A stretch of DNA of 22,034 nucleotides, taken from positions 1 to 22,034 of IMG/VR virus record IMGVR_UViG_3300025767_000142; one strand, given 5' to 3'. This document shows positions 1-8,862 of the stretch, piece by piece. The notes under the pieces are model-generated. The model was not told the DNA's origin and made no database searches. It saw only the letters and a list, made by a program, of their open reading frames with translations. Numbering within the stretch: the stretch's first letter is position 1; the number at the start of each line of letters is the position of its first letter. This stretch comes from a virus. A program made the position numbers and the translations under genes.

Positions 1-1
1 G

Positions 2-616
2 ATGTTAGCTCTATCAGAATTTATTAAGACTGGCAAGAAGGGTGATAATTGGGAAGAGCTATTCCCAACACCAGAAGCAGCAGCTCCAGCTAAAGAGAAA
101 AGACCATCTTCTGGTGGAGGTGGTGGTGAGGTTAGTATACTGCCTATCCCTCCAGAGCCACCGCCAAAAGACTACCATGTCGCTGGTGTCACCAGGGCAA
201 TGACTAAGCCAGAGATGAGTCAGTTAGCTGCCAAGACGCAAGATGCATACACCAAAGCAATGTTGATGAGATCCCTTAATCAACCGTTTAGCTCTGGTGG
301 GATGGTTATTCCAAAGCGTATGAACATGGGCGGCGGAGTTAAAGGCTATGCCGCTGGAGGATTCTCTATGGGCTCAGACATTGTCCCAGCTATGCTTACT
401 CCGGGAGAGTTTGTAGTTCGTAAGCGGGCAGTCCAAAACTTTGGAATGGACAACATGGAAAAAATTAATAATGGCTCCTACGCTGACGGATCAGTGTATA
501 ATTATAACTTAGCGGTAAATGTAAGTTCTGACTCAGATCCTTCAAGAATTGCAAGGGCAGTTATTACACAAATCAAGCGGGTAGACAGCCAAAGAATTAG
601 GAACAACAAACTATAA
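2..616 (+). CDS. Tail tape measure protein, C-terminal part (5' end outside window)
   Basis: The frame is open to the window edge, so the ATG at base 2 may be internal and the gene is probably cut by the window. The visible 204 residues start with a disordered linker rich in Ala, Pro, Ser and Gly, with a run of five glycines near residues 38-42 and a run of prolines near 50-55. They end in a segment of the form GGFSMGSDIVPAMLTPGEFVV (about residues 119-140). That Gly-rich, 'xDxVPAMLTPGEFVV' type of ending is typical of the C-termini of tape measure proteins of long-tailed phages of Gram-positive bacteria. The tape measure sets tail length and is threaded in the tail tube. The gene overlaps the next by one base (TAATG), as expected at the start of a minor-tail operon. 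Identification rests on this motif and the position; the long coiled-coil body is not in view. Confidence 0.75.
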   Translation: MLALSEFIKTGKKGDNWEELFPTPEAAAPAKEKRPSSGGGGGEVSILPIPPEPPPKDYHVAGVTRAMTKPEMSQLAAKTQDAYTKAMLMRSLNQPFSSGGMVIPKRMNMGGGVKGYAAGGFSMGSDIVPAMLTPGEFVVRKRAVQNFGMDNMEKINNGSYADGSVYNYNLAVNVSSDSDPSRIARAVITQIKRVDSQRIRNNKL

Positions 617-1209
617 TGACTACAGCAAATTATTTAAGCGGTCGTAAACAATACACAAGACCACAGGGCATGTTGTTTGCAGACAATCCTGGGGTAGTAG
701 ATAATGGCTTCCACGTTCCTACTGGAGACGAGTTTACAAACTTTATTATTCTTTCTGATGACAATAGAGATGCTATTGATCTTAAAACAAATAGAATTGA
801 AACAAAGCAAAGAACCATCAATGGTAGGATGCGTTCATATCATATTGCCGATAAGGTTAACATCTCTACCTCTTGGAAATCTCTAACTTCCCGTACTGCA
901 TCAGATAACCTTATTATTGACCAAGAAGATGGATCAACCTTCGTACCCGCAAATGCAACCTCGTACACCTCTGACTTTGGTGCAGGAGGTGTAGACCTGC
1001 TAAACTGGTATGAGGAACATAAAGGATCATTCTGGGTATACCTTGCATATGATAAATTTTCTAACTTTGGGGACGACAAGTATAACAAGATGAATAGATA
1101 TAACGAAGTGGTAGAGGTCCTATTTGACGACTTTAGCTATACCGTTGTATCTCGTGGAGCAACGACTCACGACTTCTGGGACATCTCCTTATCTCTGGAA
1201 GAGGTCTAA
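616..1209 (+). CDS. Minor tail protein, distal-tail-like
   Basis: A 197-residue protein lies between the tape measure and the very large tail protein, where siphoviruses usually encode the distal tail (Dit-like) component joining tube and tip. No signal peptide, membrane segment or catalytic motif is visible. The sequence is rich in aromatic and acidic residues and looks beta-rich, with strand-like runs such as SFWVYLAYDKF (about 137-147) and EVVEVLFDDFSYTVVSRG (about 164-181). Both ends use the TAATG one-base overlap, pointing to translational coupling with the tape measure and the next tail gene. The name rests mainly on position and general character, since I recognise no defining motif. 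A structure comparison with Dit proteins would settle it. Confidence 0.55.
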   Translation: MTTANYLSGRKQYTRPQGMLFADNPGVVDNGFHVPTGDEFTNFIILSDDNRDAIDLKTNRIETKQRTINGRMRSYHIADKVNISTSWKSLTSRTASDNLIIDQEDGSTFVPANATSYTSDFGAGGVDLLNWYEEHKGSFWVYLAYDKFSNFGDDKYNKMNRYNEVVEVLFDDFSYTVVSRGATTHDFWDISLSLEEV

Positions 1210-4200
1210 TGTTTACTAATACAGAGCTGCAAGAGCATCTGGAAAACTCTTCTACTATTCGTTTGCAGTCTGCAGTGATTGCAGAGTGGAACATGAACAT
1301 TGCAGAGAATGTTTCTAAGCTGGGTAACTATCGATACCGCCCAAATGATGCCGTAGACACAAAGTATAATGTTATTGCACAGTCCTATGACGTCGACGAT
1401 GCTGGAAATTTTTATACAGACGCAACAGACGCAGACGTTCTAGTTGATGGAGGATTTGATGACCAAGGAATTCCTCTAGCATTTATCTCTAAGAAAGAAA
1501 AAGACAGAATGCTTTATTCTTTAGAAGATTGTTTCGGTCGCTTTCGTCCAAGATCTGGGGTCAATAAGTTAAGGTATTTTGAGAACAAGTACTCTCACCA
1601 TGACACGCTTAACATTGCACGTAGGCCTAGGTACTATATGGCGGATAAAAAAGATAAGTTCAAGTACTGGTCGTCATATAGAACAGAAAATGGTTTAGAA
1701 AAGGGTATAGCCAATTTTACCATTAATGGCAAGCACTATATCGAAGACGCTGCGCCGTTTGTTGTTTATACGAGTCCAGTTCCAGCAAACCGCATTGTTG
1801 TTAAAATGCAAACAAATGTGGGGGACGTAGATCTTGGCCCATTCTCAAGTTCTTCTGGCACGTTTGATGACCCTCTCTATGGAACAGCAAACCAAACGAC
1901 TCCTATTCGGTGGAGCATTCAATATTTGCAAGATGGATCGTGGATTAGTGCAGCATCCTTTAATGAAGACTCTCTAAGAACAAATGGAACACCAATTATA
2001 GGACCAAATGGATATGTAGAGCTAGCCTATGGACTGTTGGTTCCAGAAGATTACAAGGTAAACTTTAAAGTAGAAAAGCAGCTAACCTCTTCAACATTGT
2101 TGCCTAGTCCATCTGGGCTGATTGATGGAACAGCCTACTTGGTAGTAACATCGGCAACAGACGTAGGAACTGTGCACGTTGTCAAAAATGAAGAATTTGA
2201 AACATTCCCCGCAGACTATGGCTGGCAGCTATTTGACGAGCTTAGCAGGGCAACTAACTTTGTAACGGACCTAACATCTCCTCCGACTTTCACTAATGAT
2301 ACAAACATGTTTGAATCCTATAGAGAATTCGCTAATATTCAGGGACTTAGGGTTGTAGTTAGCACAATGAATAAGTTTGACTCTACCTTCGACCTAATTG
2401 AGCTATCTCCGAGACTCGCTGTTGACCTAAGCGATAAAGTTACGTCGTTTTCTATTAATAAAAACGCTTCAGACCTTGGAGTTAGTGGTTTGCCTGTTGG
2501 CCAACTTCTTGCCTCTGCTGGGTCTTTAGATCTTTTCGATTTTGACCAGGCATTTTTTAAAGAAAACACAAACAGTATTATTGCAAACTATACCTCACAA
2601 AATGCTCAAATAAAGCTATATGAAATTGTGATTGATGTCAATGGGGCAGACTTTTTTATTCCAATTAAGACCATGTACTCCGAGGGTTTCCCAAGCATCA
2701 ACAACTCAGACAGGAGCGTTTCCTTGACGCTCAGAGACTTGTTCTTTTACTTTGAGTCTTCTACAGCACCACAAATTTTAATTCAAAATGCTTCAGTTAG
2801 CTATGCTGTATCCCTACTCCTTGATTCAATTGGGTTTTCCAACTATGTGTTTTTAAGAAATGACGGGGAAGACGAAGAGGTGATTCCATATTTCTTTATA
2901 GAGCCAGACATTTCTGTGGCAGAAGTTTTAAACAAGATTGCTAGGTCTGCTCAGGTGGCCATGTTCTTCGATGAGTATAATAATTTTATTATTATGAGCA
3001 AGAACTATATTATGCCTACTGTAACAGAAAGATCTACAAACACTACTCTTCGTGGCACTAAAGATTTTGGGGCATCTGGAATTATTAAGAATAGCTCTAC
3101 TCAAAATAGCCTGACTAATATTATTGGAATTGCGTCTCAGGATAATGAGGTATTTAATGATGGAACAATTACATATGCCACAAGGTATATTCAGAGATCA
3201 TTTAGCTCTATCAGGCAGGCAAGTCTTGTAGACAGAAGCAAAACCTGGATCTATAAGCCAGTGTTGCTTTGGGAGGTCTCTGCTACAGAAAATACGAGAT
3301 CGACTAACGACGAGATCTCTCAACAGTCTTCTTATGCCCTGTCGGCAATCCCACTAGCATCAAGCCTCTCGGCCAGCCTTCCTTCCGTAGTTAATCACTC
3401 ACTAGTTAGCAACACTATTGATGTGGGCGAGGGGGCATACTGGCTAACTCGCTATAATGGTTATTTTTACGCAAATGGAGAAATCATAAAGTATGACGCG
3501 GTCCAGTTCAACATACCTGGCCTATCCGCAACTGAGCTTGCCGCAAGCAATTCCGATGGAGATAATGTCTGGATTAGTAGTATTAGAGAATATCAAAAAT
3601 ACTTTTCAAAAGTTCCATTTAACGGAAAAATTTATCCAACCGGCTTAGTAAGAATTTATTCAGAACCAAATTATGAAACTGTATCTGGGATAACTAGGCT
3701 AACAAATGGTGCAGTCAGCAAGCATGGCAGGGGTCAGTTTGGCACAACCGTTGTAGCACATGAGGCTGGTGTGAGCGATTACTGGACAAGCGAAGATAAT
3801 GTTCGTGGCGTTAGGATGGACCAGAGATATCTTTTTGGAACATTGGATAGTTCTAGTATTGAAACGGCTGTTGGCGCAGCGGGTGTTGACAACACTAGAG
3901 CAAAAGAAATTGTTCGGACAGATTTAATCAAGAACTTTTTTGCTAGTGAGTTTTCTGAAGAGATTGAAAAAGATCCAACCTATCCAGCAACAATACAGTC
4001 TTCGGCACTTGTCCTAAACGGAACATCATTTAACACAGTCTCTAATCCAACCAGCTTTGTGTCGTATGTCTACAAGCCATTGGAAAATAAGTTTAGGCAT
4101 TTTGGGACTAGGCTAAGAATAGTTGGCAAGGTCATTGATAGTGAAATCGCTGGACAAAGCGCCTCTGGGCAGTCTACATACTTTACGGTAACAGATGCAA

Positions 4201-5537
4201 GGACCGATCAAAGCATAGCAATTTCTGGTGGCTCTGGTGGTATTGCCGTAATGCTAAATCCAGAAACAAATAATGGATACTACTTTGAGTTAGCAGCACT
4301 TACCGCCATTAACGTTTCAGACTATGAGAGTGACCAAAACATCAATAACATGTTCTTCTATAAAATTAAGCAGCAATCTGGAGATGATGGAACGCTAGAC
4401 GCTATTCCAGAAAAGCTTTGGAGCGGAGCTGGAAACGTCCTGGTTGACGGTGGAAAATTTACAGGACAGTCTAGGCTGTCTACAGAGTCAAACCCAACTG
4501 TATACGACATTGCTGTTGAATACCAAGATATTGGAGATTTTCGTAGATTCTATCTTTATGTAAACAATGTTATTGTTGGGATAGTTGACGACCCAGACCC
4601 ATTACCAGTATTTAATAATATGGCTTTGTTTATTCGTGGATCAGCAAAATGCATGTTTGAAAATGTTTACGCTTTAACAGATAACTACAGTCAAAATACT
4701 ACGTTTTCATTAGACACTCCAGTAAATTCTGTATTTGGTAATGATGAAATAAACGCCAGTAAGTCGTTCCAAAGGTATGCCATGAGCGGACTGATTCAAT
4801 CTACTTACTTGGCTGGAATTAGTGCCTCGGAACCACCAAAATATAATATTTATTTTGAAGAGTTTGGGACCATTATGAGGGAGGCGGCATATTTCGATGT
4901 TAGGTATGATAAAGCCTATCCAGCACTGTCGGCAAAAATTTCTCCAACATTCAATAGGATGAAGGGGTATACTATTTCTGGATTTACTGCAGGGTCTTAC
5001 GGTGCAGAGTTCCTAATTTTTAACAACACAGACACACTTCTCAATCTAGACTCTACTAGCGGAAACTACTTAAGAATTCAGGGGGTAAGCTTCACGCAAC
5101 AGTCAGACCATGAGCTGTCGGTTGATGAATATTTTGAAAAAATTGGAAACCTTTCCGACCCAGAAATTTCCAATGAGGTTGTCGTTCTTCCTCCAGACAA
5201 ATATAAGGAAGATTATCGTGACATAAAGCTTAGCAGAATAACGCAGGGTAAAAAAGCTTTCAGCATTGAGGCACCATACATACAGAGTCATGATAATGCA
5301 GAGAGCCTGATGCTTTGGCTTTCTAAAAAAATAATGAAGCCAAGAAGGTCAGTTGGGGTTGAGGTTTTTGGAATGCCTACCTTACAGCTTGGAGATATTG
5401 TAGAGATAGACTATACTAATGAAAATGGTGTAAATGAAATCTCTGCCGATGACTCTAGATTTGTAGTTTACAGTATCAGCTACGATAGGCAGCAAGACGG
5501 CCCAAAGATGACCGCATATTTAAGTGAGGTGCTTTAA
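1209..5537 (+). CDS. Large minor tail protein (tail hub or tip), 1442 aa
   Basis: This is the largest gene in the window and comes second after the tape measure, the usual place of the tail hub or tip protein (Tal/gp27-like) in siphoviruses. A segment reading DLSDKVTSFSINKNASDLG near residue 405 looks like the start of the hub-type core. The C-terminus ends with a strand-rich module containing LQLGDIVEIDY near residue 1395, a form common at the end of hub proteins. Between about residues 950 and 1165 is a Gly/Ser-rich, beta-rich stretch with YYFELAAL and FRRFYLYVNNVIVGIVDD, which resembles a concanavalin/LamG-like jelly roll and may bind host glycan. No protease or muramidase motif is obvious. 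The ATG overlaps the previous stop (TAATG). The tail role is well supported; the domain boundaries and glycan binding are inference. Confidence 0.7.
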   Translation: MFTNTELQEHLENSSTIRLQSAVIAEWNMNIAENVSKLGNYRYRPNDAVDTKYNVIAQSYDVDDAGNFYTDATDADVLVDGGFDDQGIPLAFISKKEKDRMLYSLEDCFGRFRPRSGVNKLRYFENKYSHHDTLNIARRPRYYMADKKDKFKYWSSYRTENGLEKGIANFTINGKHYIEDAAPFVVYTSPVPANRIVVKMQTNVGDVDLGPFSSSSGTFDDPLYGTANQTTPIRWSIQYLQDGSWISAASFNEDSLRTNGTPIIGPNGYVELAYGLLVPEDYKVNFKVEKQLTSSTLLPSPSGLIDGTAYLVVTSATDVGTVHVVKNEEFETFPADYGWQLFDELSRATNFVTDLTSPPTFTNDTNMFESYREFANIQGLRVVVSTMNKFDSTFDLIELSPRLAVDLSDKVTSFSINKNASDLGVSGLPVGQLLASAGSLDLFDFDQAFFKENTNSIIANYTSQNAQIKLYEIVIDVNGADFFIPIKTMYSEGFPSINNSDRSVSLTLRDLFFYFESSTAPQILIQNASVSYAVSLLLDSIGFSNYVFLRNDGEDEEVIPYFFIEPDISVAEVLNKIARSAQVAMFFDEYNNFIIMSKNYIMPTVTERSTNTTLRGTKDFGASGIIKNSSTQNSLTNIIGIASQDNEVFNDGTITYATRYIQRSFSSIRQASLVDRSKTWIYKPVLLWEVSATENTRSTNDEISQQSSYALSAIPLASSLSASLPSVVNHSLVSNTIDVGEGAYWLTRYNGYFYANGEIIKYDAVQFNIPGLSATELAASNSDGDNVWISSIREYQKYFSKVPFNGKIYPTGLVRIYSEPNYETVSGITRLTNGAVSKHGRGQFGTTVVAHEAGVSDYWTSEDNVRGVRMDQRYLFGTLDSSSIETAVGAAGVDNTRAKEIVRTDLIKNFFASEFSEEIEKDPTYPATIQSSALVLNGTSFNTVSNPTSFVSYVYKPLENKFRHFGTRLRIVGKVIDSEIAGQSASGQSTYFTVTDARTDQSIAISGGSGGIAVMLNPETNNGYYFELAALTAINVSDYESDQNINNMFFYKIKQQSGDDGTLDAIPEKLWSGAGNVLVDGGKFTGQSRLSTESNPTVYDIAVEYQDIGDFRRFYLYVNNVIVGIVDDPDPLPVFNNMALFIRGSAKCMFENVYALTDNYSQNTTFSLDTPVNSVFGNDEINASKSFQRYAMSGLIQSTYLAGISASEPPKYNIYFEEFGTIMREAAYFDVRYDKAYPALSAKISPTFNRMKGYTISGFTAGSYGAEFLIFNNTDTLLNLDSTSGNYLRIQGVSFTQQSDHELSVDEYFEKIGNLSDPEISNEVVVLPPDKYKEDYRDIKLSRITQGKKAFSIEAPYIQSHDNAESLMLWLSKKIMKPRRSVGVEVFGMPTLQLGDIVEIDYTNENGVNEISADDSRFVVYSISYDRQQDGPKMTAYLSEVL

Positions 5538-6061
5538 TGACAAATGATGTGCAGGCGGTGCCAGACTATCCAGCAAACCAGGTTTCGGATAGTAGCAGCA
5601 GCTCCAATGCAATAAGAATTGCAACACCAGATTTAATTCTAGTAGATAGCTCTACGATCCCAGTGGACCTTATGACAGATTTATTGTTTGAGGATATTGG
5701 CGGCCAAGAAATTATTAGCATCTCTAGAAATGACATTGTTAACGGTCAAGATGTATCTTATCAATTAATTGGAAACACAAAACTTTTAGATCGTACGTAT
5801 AATCCTAAAAATATTTTTAGCGTTTCTGGAACACTGGACAAATACTTTGCAAACTTTTCTATTAGATTAGACACTCATATTCCAGAAAATGGGACTGGCC
5901 CAGAGGTTTTGCCTGGGCAAAATCAAAGGGTTTACGTAGAAAGCCTAACAGGAGACATCATCATAGATATAACAAATATGGAAGTAAACGAAAGATTAGA
6001 CGTAGAAGTCTTAACAGGGGGAGTTCTTGATAATGATACAATATATGTGGAGGAATCTTGA
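5537..6061 (+). CDS. Virion-associated protein of unknown function, 174 aa
   Basis: I do not recognise this family. The protein starts with a Ser-rich low-complexity segment (residues 18-24) and is acidic with many short strand-like runs. Near its C-terminus is GDIIIDITNMEVNERLDVEVLTGG, which looks like part of a beta sandwich. There is no signal peptide or membrane helix. It begins at ATG overlapping the tail hub stop by one base and ends with a four-base TTGA overlap with the next gene, so it is co-translated with tail genes and is likely a tail or tail-fibre accessory. No function is assigned. Confidence 0.45.
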   Translation: MTNDVQAVPDYPANQVSDSSSSSNAIRIATPDLILVDSSTIPVDLMTDLLFEDIGGQEIISISRNDIVNGQDVSYQLIGNTKLLDRTYNPKNIFSVSGTLDKYFANFSIRLDTHIPENGTGPEVLPGQNQRVYVESLTGDIIIDITNMEVNERLDVEVLTGGVLDNDTIYVEES

Positions 6062-7209
6062 TTACTAATAAGGGAAGAAATATTTTAGCCAAGTATCTAA
6101 TTGGCCAAGCACCAGCATACGCATCTTACTTGGCAATGGGCATTGGCCCGAACCCCTTGGGGCCAACTGATTCTCTGGGCAACTATGCCTCGCAGACAAG
6201 CCTGGACTTTGAGGTTCTCAGGATCCCAATTACATCTCGTGGATATGTGTATGACGATAGTGGTGTTGCAAATATTGTGTTTGCTGGAGAGCTTCCCAGC
6301 AATCAAAGGTATCTTTTTACAGAGGTTGGAGTTTACTCAGCAAAAACAAATCCAGCAGCTGGAGCACAGGATAGCAAAATGATTTACACATTTTCTGAAT
6401 CAGAAAATTGGGAGTATCATACAGAGCTTACTGCGGTAGGAATCGACACAAAAGTAGAGCCGCTAAACCTAGGCGTTGCAGGCTATAGTATAGAGGTCTC
6501 TGAGCCAGTTTTTAGGACTAACACAGATAACTATATCTTTAATAGCAGCGTCAGAAAGGCACGATTTGAAAGCCCAAGATTTTTAGATAAAACTTTGGTT
6601 ATCTCTGGTGCGACATCATTTTTAGAATCGGACGGCACAGCGGTCACTGTTAAGGAGCGTGGGGTTGGGGATCCATATTATGGCTCTCATGTTCACCTTA
6701 CAGGAATTAGCCCAGATTTCAATAAAAACTCTGCAGAGGATGAGTTGCGATTAGCGTTCTCTGTAATCAATAAAGATGACGATCCGTCCAGCCCAACGGT
6801 TGGAGGCGTCAGAATCCTACTCGAGTTTGCATCTACTGATGCCATTAATCCAGATAACTATGCCAGGGCATCAATTGACCTTGGCCCAGAGGATGTAAAC
6901 TTTTCAGAAAACAGATACATCATTACAACTACTAAGCTAAGCCAATTACAAAAAAGTGCTGGCTTTACTTGGAATACTGTAAGTTCTGTGAAGTTCTATG
7001 TCATGGTATTTGATACGATTACCGAGGAGCCCTCTTCAGACTTCTATATAGCTTTAGACGGGCTTAGGTTAGAAAACGTAACCGCTCAGAATCCCCTCTA
7101 TGGACTTAGTGGATATACTCAAATTCTAACAGACGACGGACTGCCTATTACAAAAGAGCCAAACTCTTCAAACCTTGTAGAATTTAGGTTTGGAATGGAT
7201 GTAAGCTAA
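6058..7209 (+). CDS. Tail fibre or collar-fibre-like minor tail protein
   Basis: The N-terminus (ITNKGRNILAKYLIG, then YASYLAMGIGP) and the LFTEVGVYSA segment near residues 82-91 resemble the N-terminal domain of phage tail-collar fibre proteins, where a conserved 'T-N-x-G-R-x-L-L-A' start leads into a small beta domain. Residues about 160-330 contain strand-rich Ser/Asp-rich sequence that may be a carbohydrate-binding-type sandwich. The start chosen is TTG at 6058, inside a TTGA overlap with the previous stop. It is preceded by a purine-rich GTGGAGG at 6047-6053 with suitable spacing, and the conserved N-terminus begins exactly there. A later ATG would remove that region. The family link is moderate; the receptor-binding role is inferred. 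Confidence 0.55.
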   Translation: MITNKGRNILAKYLIGQAPAYASYLAMGIGPNPLGPTDSLGNYASQTSLDFEVLRIPITSRGYVYDDSGVANIVFAGELPSNQRYLFTEVGVYSAKTNPAAGAQDSKMIYTFSESENWEYHTELTAVGIDTKVEPLNLGVAGYSIEVSEPVFRTNTDNYIFNSSVRKARFESPRFLDKTLVISGATSFLESDGTAVTVKERGVGDPYYGSHVHLTGISPDFNKNSAEDELRLAFSVINKDDDPSSPTVGGVRILLEFASTDAINPDNYARASIDLGPEDVNFSENRYIITTTKLSQLQKSAGFTWNTVSSVKFYVMVFDTITEEPSSDFYIALDGLRLENVTAQNPLYGLSGYTQILTDDGLPITKEPNSSNLVEFRFGMDVS

Positions 7210-7652
7210 TGCCTAGGGGTCAAGAGCAGGTCAGGATAGCTCGGGCAGATCTCCCAGAACTTTCTAGGCTTGCAAACGGGAGCTATGGCCACGTTGTTCG
7301 GTATAGAATTATTTCAGAAGACCAAAATAGATTTTCTCACTGGAGTCCAATAACACAGCTTGAAGTGCCAGCAGTTACTCAAGTTGAGGGAGACATTGGG
7401 GTTGCTGGGAATATTATTCAGGTTGTATGGGGCGACGAAGAGAATCGACCAAACTATGATGTTTTTGTAGATTTTGACAACTCTGGTTATTTATATCATG
7501 GAACAACGCCAATACATACATATTCTTTTCTTTCAAATATATCCTACTCAAGTGTGCAAGTAGCTGTACAGGTGGCAAGCATAGAAAAAGAAAGAGCTAG
7601 CAGCATAACAATATTTGAAAGTCCAGAGATTAATCTGGTAGAATTAAGCTAG
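7209..7652 (+). CDS. Minor tail protein with fibronectin-like fold, 147 aa
   Basis: A small tail-module protein starting at ATG in a TAATG overlap with the previous gene. The first half contains GHVVRYRIISEDQNRFSHWS (about residues 27-46), followed by strands such as NIIQVVWGDEE and YDVFVDFDN. This matches the pattern of fibronectin type III-like domains in phage tail proteins, in which a speech-like 'R-Y-R-I-x-S-E-D-x-N-R-x-S-x-W-S' strand pair is common. No enzyme motif is present. It probably decorates the tail tip or fibre. The fold assignment is from pattern reading only. Confidence 0.5.
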   Translation: MPRGQEQVRIARADLPELSRLANGSYGHVVRYRIISEDQNRFSHWSPITQLEVPAVTQVEGDIGVAGNIIQVVWGDEENRPNYDVFVDFDNSGYLYHGTTPIHTYSFLSNISYSSVQVAVQVASIEKERASSITIFESPEINLVELS

Positions 7653-7660
7653 GAGAAAAA

Positions 7661-8107
7661 ATGTCAAAAATACCATTGCCAGAACGTGGTCAGCCACTAG
7701 ACCTTTCATACATCTATCAGGTTGCGAATGCGGTAAATGAGCTTTCTGCACAGCTTTCGCCAACTACTGGAAGATACACTAGCGTAGATACCGCCTCTGC
7801 GGGACAGCAGTCTGTCAGAACGTCAGACGCCAGGATTGTTGGTGGCTATGTCACCGTCACAAACAGCTCTACCACTAGTCCAGACGGCGAGGGTAGCTTT
7901 AGCTATAACTTTAGCGATTTTACATACGCCCCAGTAGTAACGGCAACACCTATACTCATTGATGAAAACTCTACAGAGTCTGGTAAAGATATCTCTATTG
8001 TTCTTACTAAGGTTACAAATAACCGTGTAGAGGGTATCGTAAAGTTTAACACAATTGGTGTTGCGTCTGTTGGTATTAATCTTCTTATGGTTGGTATCCC
8101 AGTCTAG
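7661..8107 (+). CDS. Tail fibre tip or receptor-binding candidate, 148 aa
   Basis: This 148-residue protein has a short helical N-terminus (about residues 15-32, YIYQVANAVNELSAQL), which could trimerise. A beta-rich C-terminal domain follows, with FSYNFSDFTYAPVVTATPI and a final IGVASVGINLLMVGIPV. A short N-terminal helix followed by a compact beta domain is typical of small lectin-like fibre tips (compare H-type lectin-like phage tips). It has a clear ribosome-binding site, AGGAGAAAAA directly before the ATG, unlike the overlapped genes before it. It is the last tail-module gene before the DNA-binding and replication genes. Receptor binding is inferred from position and layout. Confidence 0.5.
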   Translation: MSKIPLPERGQPLDLSYIYQVANAVNELSAQLSPTTGRYTSVDTASAGQQSVRTSDARIVGGYVTVTNSSTTSPDGEGSFSYNFSDFTYAPVVTATPILIDENSTESGKDISIVLTKVTNNRVEGIVKFNTIGVASVGINLLMVGIPV

Positions 8108-8116
8108 GATATCTTA

Positions 8117-8638
8117 GTGGATAGAGAAGCCTATAACAGTGCTCCAGTAATTCCTGGTAGCAAAAATGTCTGGTTCCTAAATGGAGATCTTGTAAGAAAG
8201 CATCACTTCAATAGGTCTAACGGAATCATGTCTGTCTTTAATGTAACAAAAAACAGGCTAGAGAGCTGTCTGATTAGCGACTTTAAAAGAAATAGAGAAC
8301 GGGCCTATACCTTAATAGAAACGGCACAGCTTATGTCTAGGCATCAAAAGCATTTAGCAAGGCTAGCTGTTCAGGGGCTAATCCAAAAACCAATGGGTGC
8401 TAGTGAGGGTGGTGCTCCAACTTGGGGACTGAGATCGTATTACTCAGAATCCCAGGTACGTGAGATCCGTGATATACTTGCATTACAGTCACATGGTAGA
8501 CCAAGAAAAGACGGCTTGATTACCAACAGTAACACTCCAACTGTTCAGGAGTTGACAAGGCGTATGGGGGATGGTATCCTTACATATACGAGAACAGAAG
8601 ACGGACAATTTATTCCAATATGGACAGAGTCCATATAA
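8117..8638 (+). CDS. MerR-like helix-turn-helix DNA-binding protein
   Basis: The centre of this 173-residue protein has YTLIETAQLMSRHQKHLARL (about residues 55-74), then a 'V-Q-G-L-I' turn, and about 25 residues later RSYYSESQVREIRDIL. That is the layout of a MerR/excisionase-type winged helix: HTH, wing, and the 'R-x-Y-Y-S-x-x-x-V' strand-helix. The N-terminus (about 14-38) contains a short aromatic and basic stretch, and the C-terminus has a second small basic region. The GTG start has only a weak upstream match (TAGGAT). It sits exactly at the border between tail and replication genes, a good place for a regulator of the early module or an architectural DNA-binding protein. Neither its operator nor its role can be read from the window. 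Confidence 0.6.
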   Translation: MDREAYNSAPVIPGSKNVWFLNGDLVRKHHFNRSNGIMSVFNVTKNRLESCLISDFKRNRERAYTLIETAQLMSRHQKHLARLAVQGLIQKPMGASEGGAPTWGLRSYYSESQVREIRDILALQSHGRPRKDGLITNSNTPTVQELTRRMGDGILTYTRTEDGQFIPIWTESI

Positions 8639-8655
8639 ATATAGAAGGGTATGAG

Positions 8656-8862
8656 ATGGACAAGAACGCAACAAAGGTAAACATTGCTTTGGGTTATACA
8701 CTTAATCTGGGCAACTTTCAGTCTCTCAGGATTGATCTGGGTGTAGAAGATTCTGTACGCCAAGACGAGAATGTCGATGAGGCTTTTTCTAGGGTATATG
8801 ATTTTGTAGAACAAAAGCTTATTGCCAAAATTAACGAAGCTAAAGACGAGAATACAGAATAG
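8656..8862 (+). CDS. Small conserved phage protein of unknown function, 68 aa
   Basis: The open frame extends upstream to an ATG at 8620, but I prefer the ATG at 8656. It is preceded by AGAAGGG at 8643-8649 with normal spacing, and it avoids a 19-base overlap with the previous gene. The protein contains NIALGYTLNLGNFQSLRIDLG followed by an acidic helix ending in FVEQKLIAKINEAKDENTE. I have the impression of a recurring small protein found next to phage replication genes, but I cannot name a function. Its TAG stop overlaps the next GTG (TAGTG), so it is translated together with the gene before the helicase. Confidence 0.6.
   Translation: MDKNATKVNIALGYTLNLGNFQSLRIDLGVEDSVRQDENVDEAFSRVYDFVEQKLIAKINEAKDENTE

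Noticed and set aside
300-420. Glycine-rich repeats in the tape measure C-terminus as a collagen-like fibre
   Set aside because: There is no regular G-x-y triplet repeat; the short Gly clusters match ordinary tape measure C-termini.
6101-6382. A 93-codon + strand open frame inside the collar-fibre-like gene
   Set aside because: It is in a different frame of a longer gene with a family-like N-terminus, has a tryptophan/glutamine-rich composition typical of shadows, and no ribosome-binding site.
8620-8655. Longer version of the 68-residue gene starting at 8620
   Set aside because: It would overlap the HTH gene by 19 bases without a ribosome-binding site; ATG 8656 is preceded by AGAAGGG.
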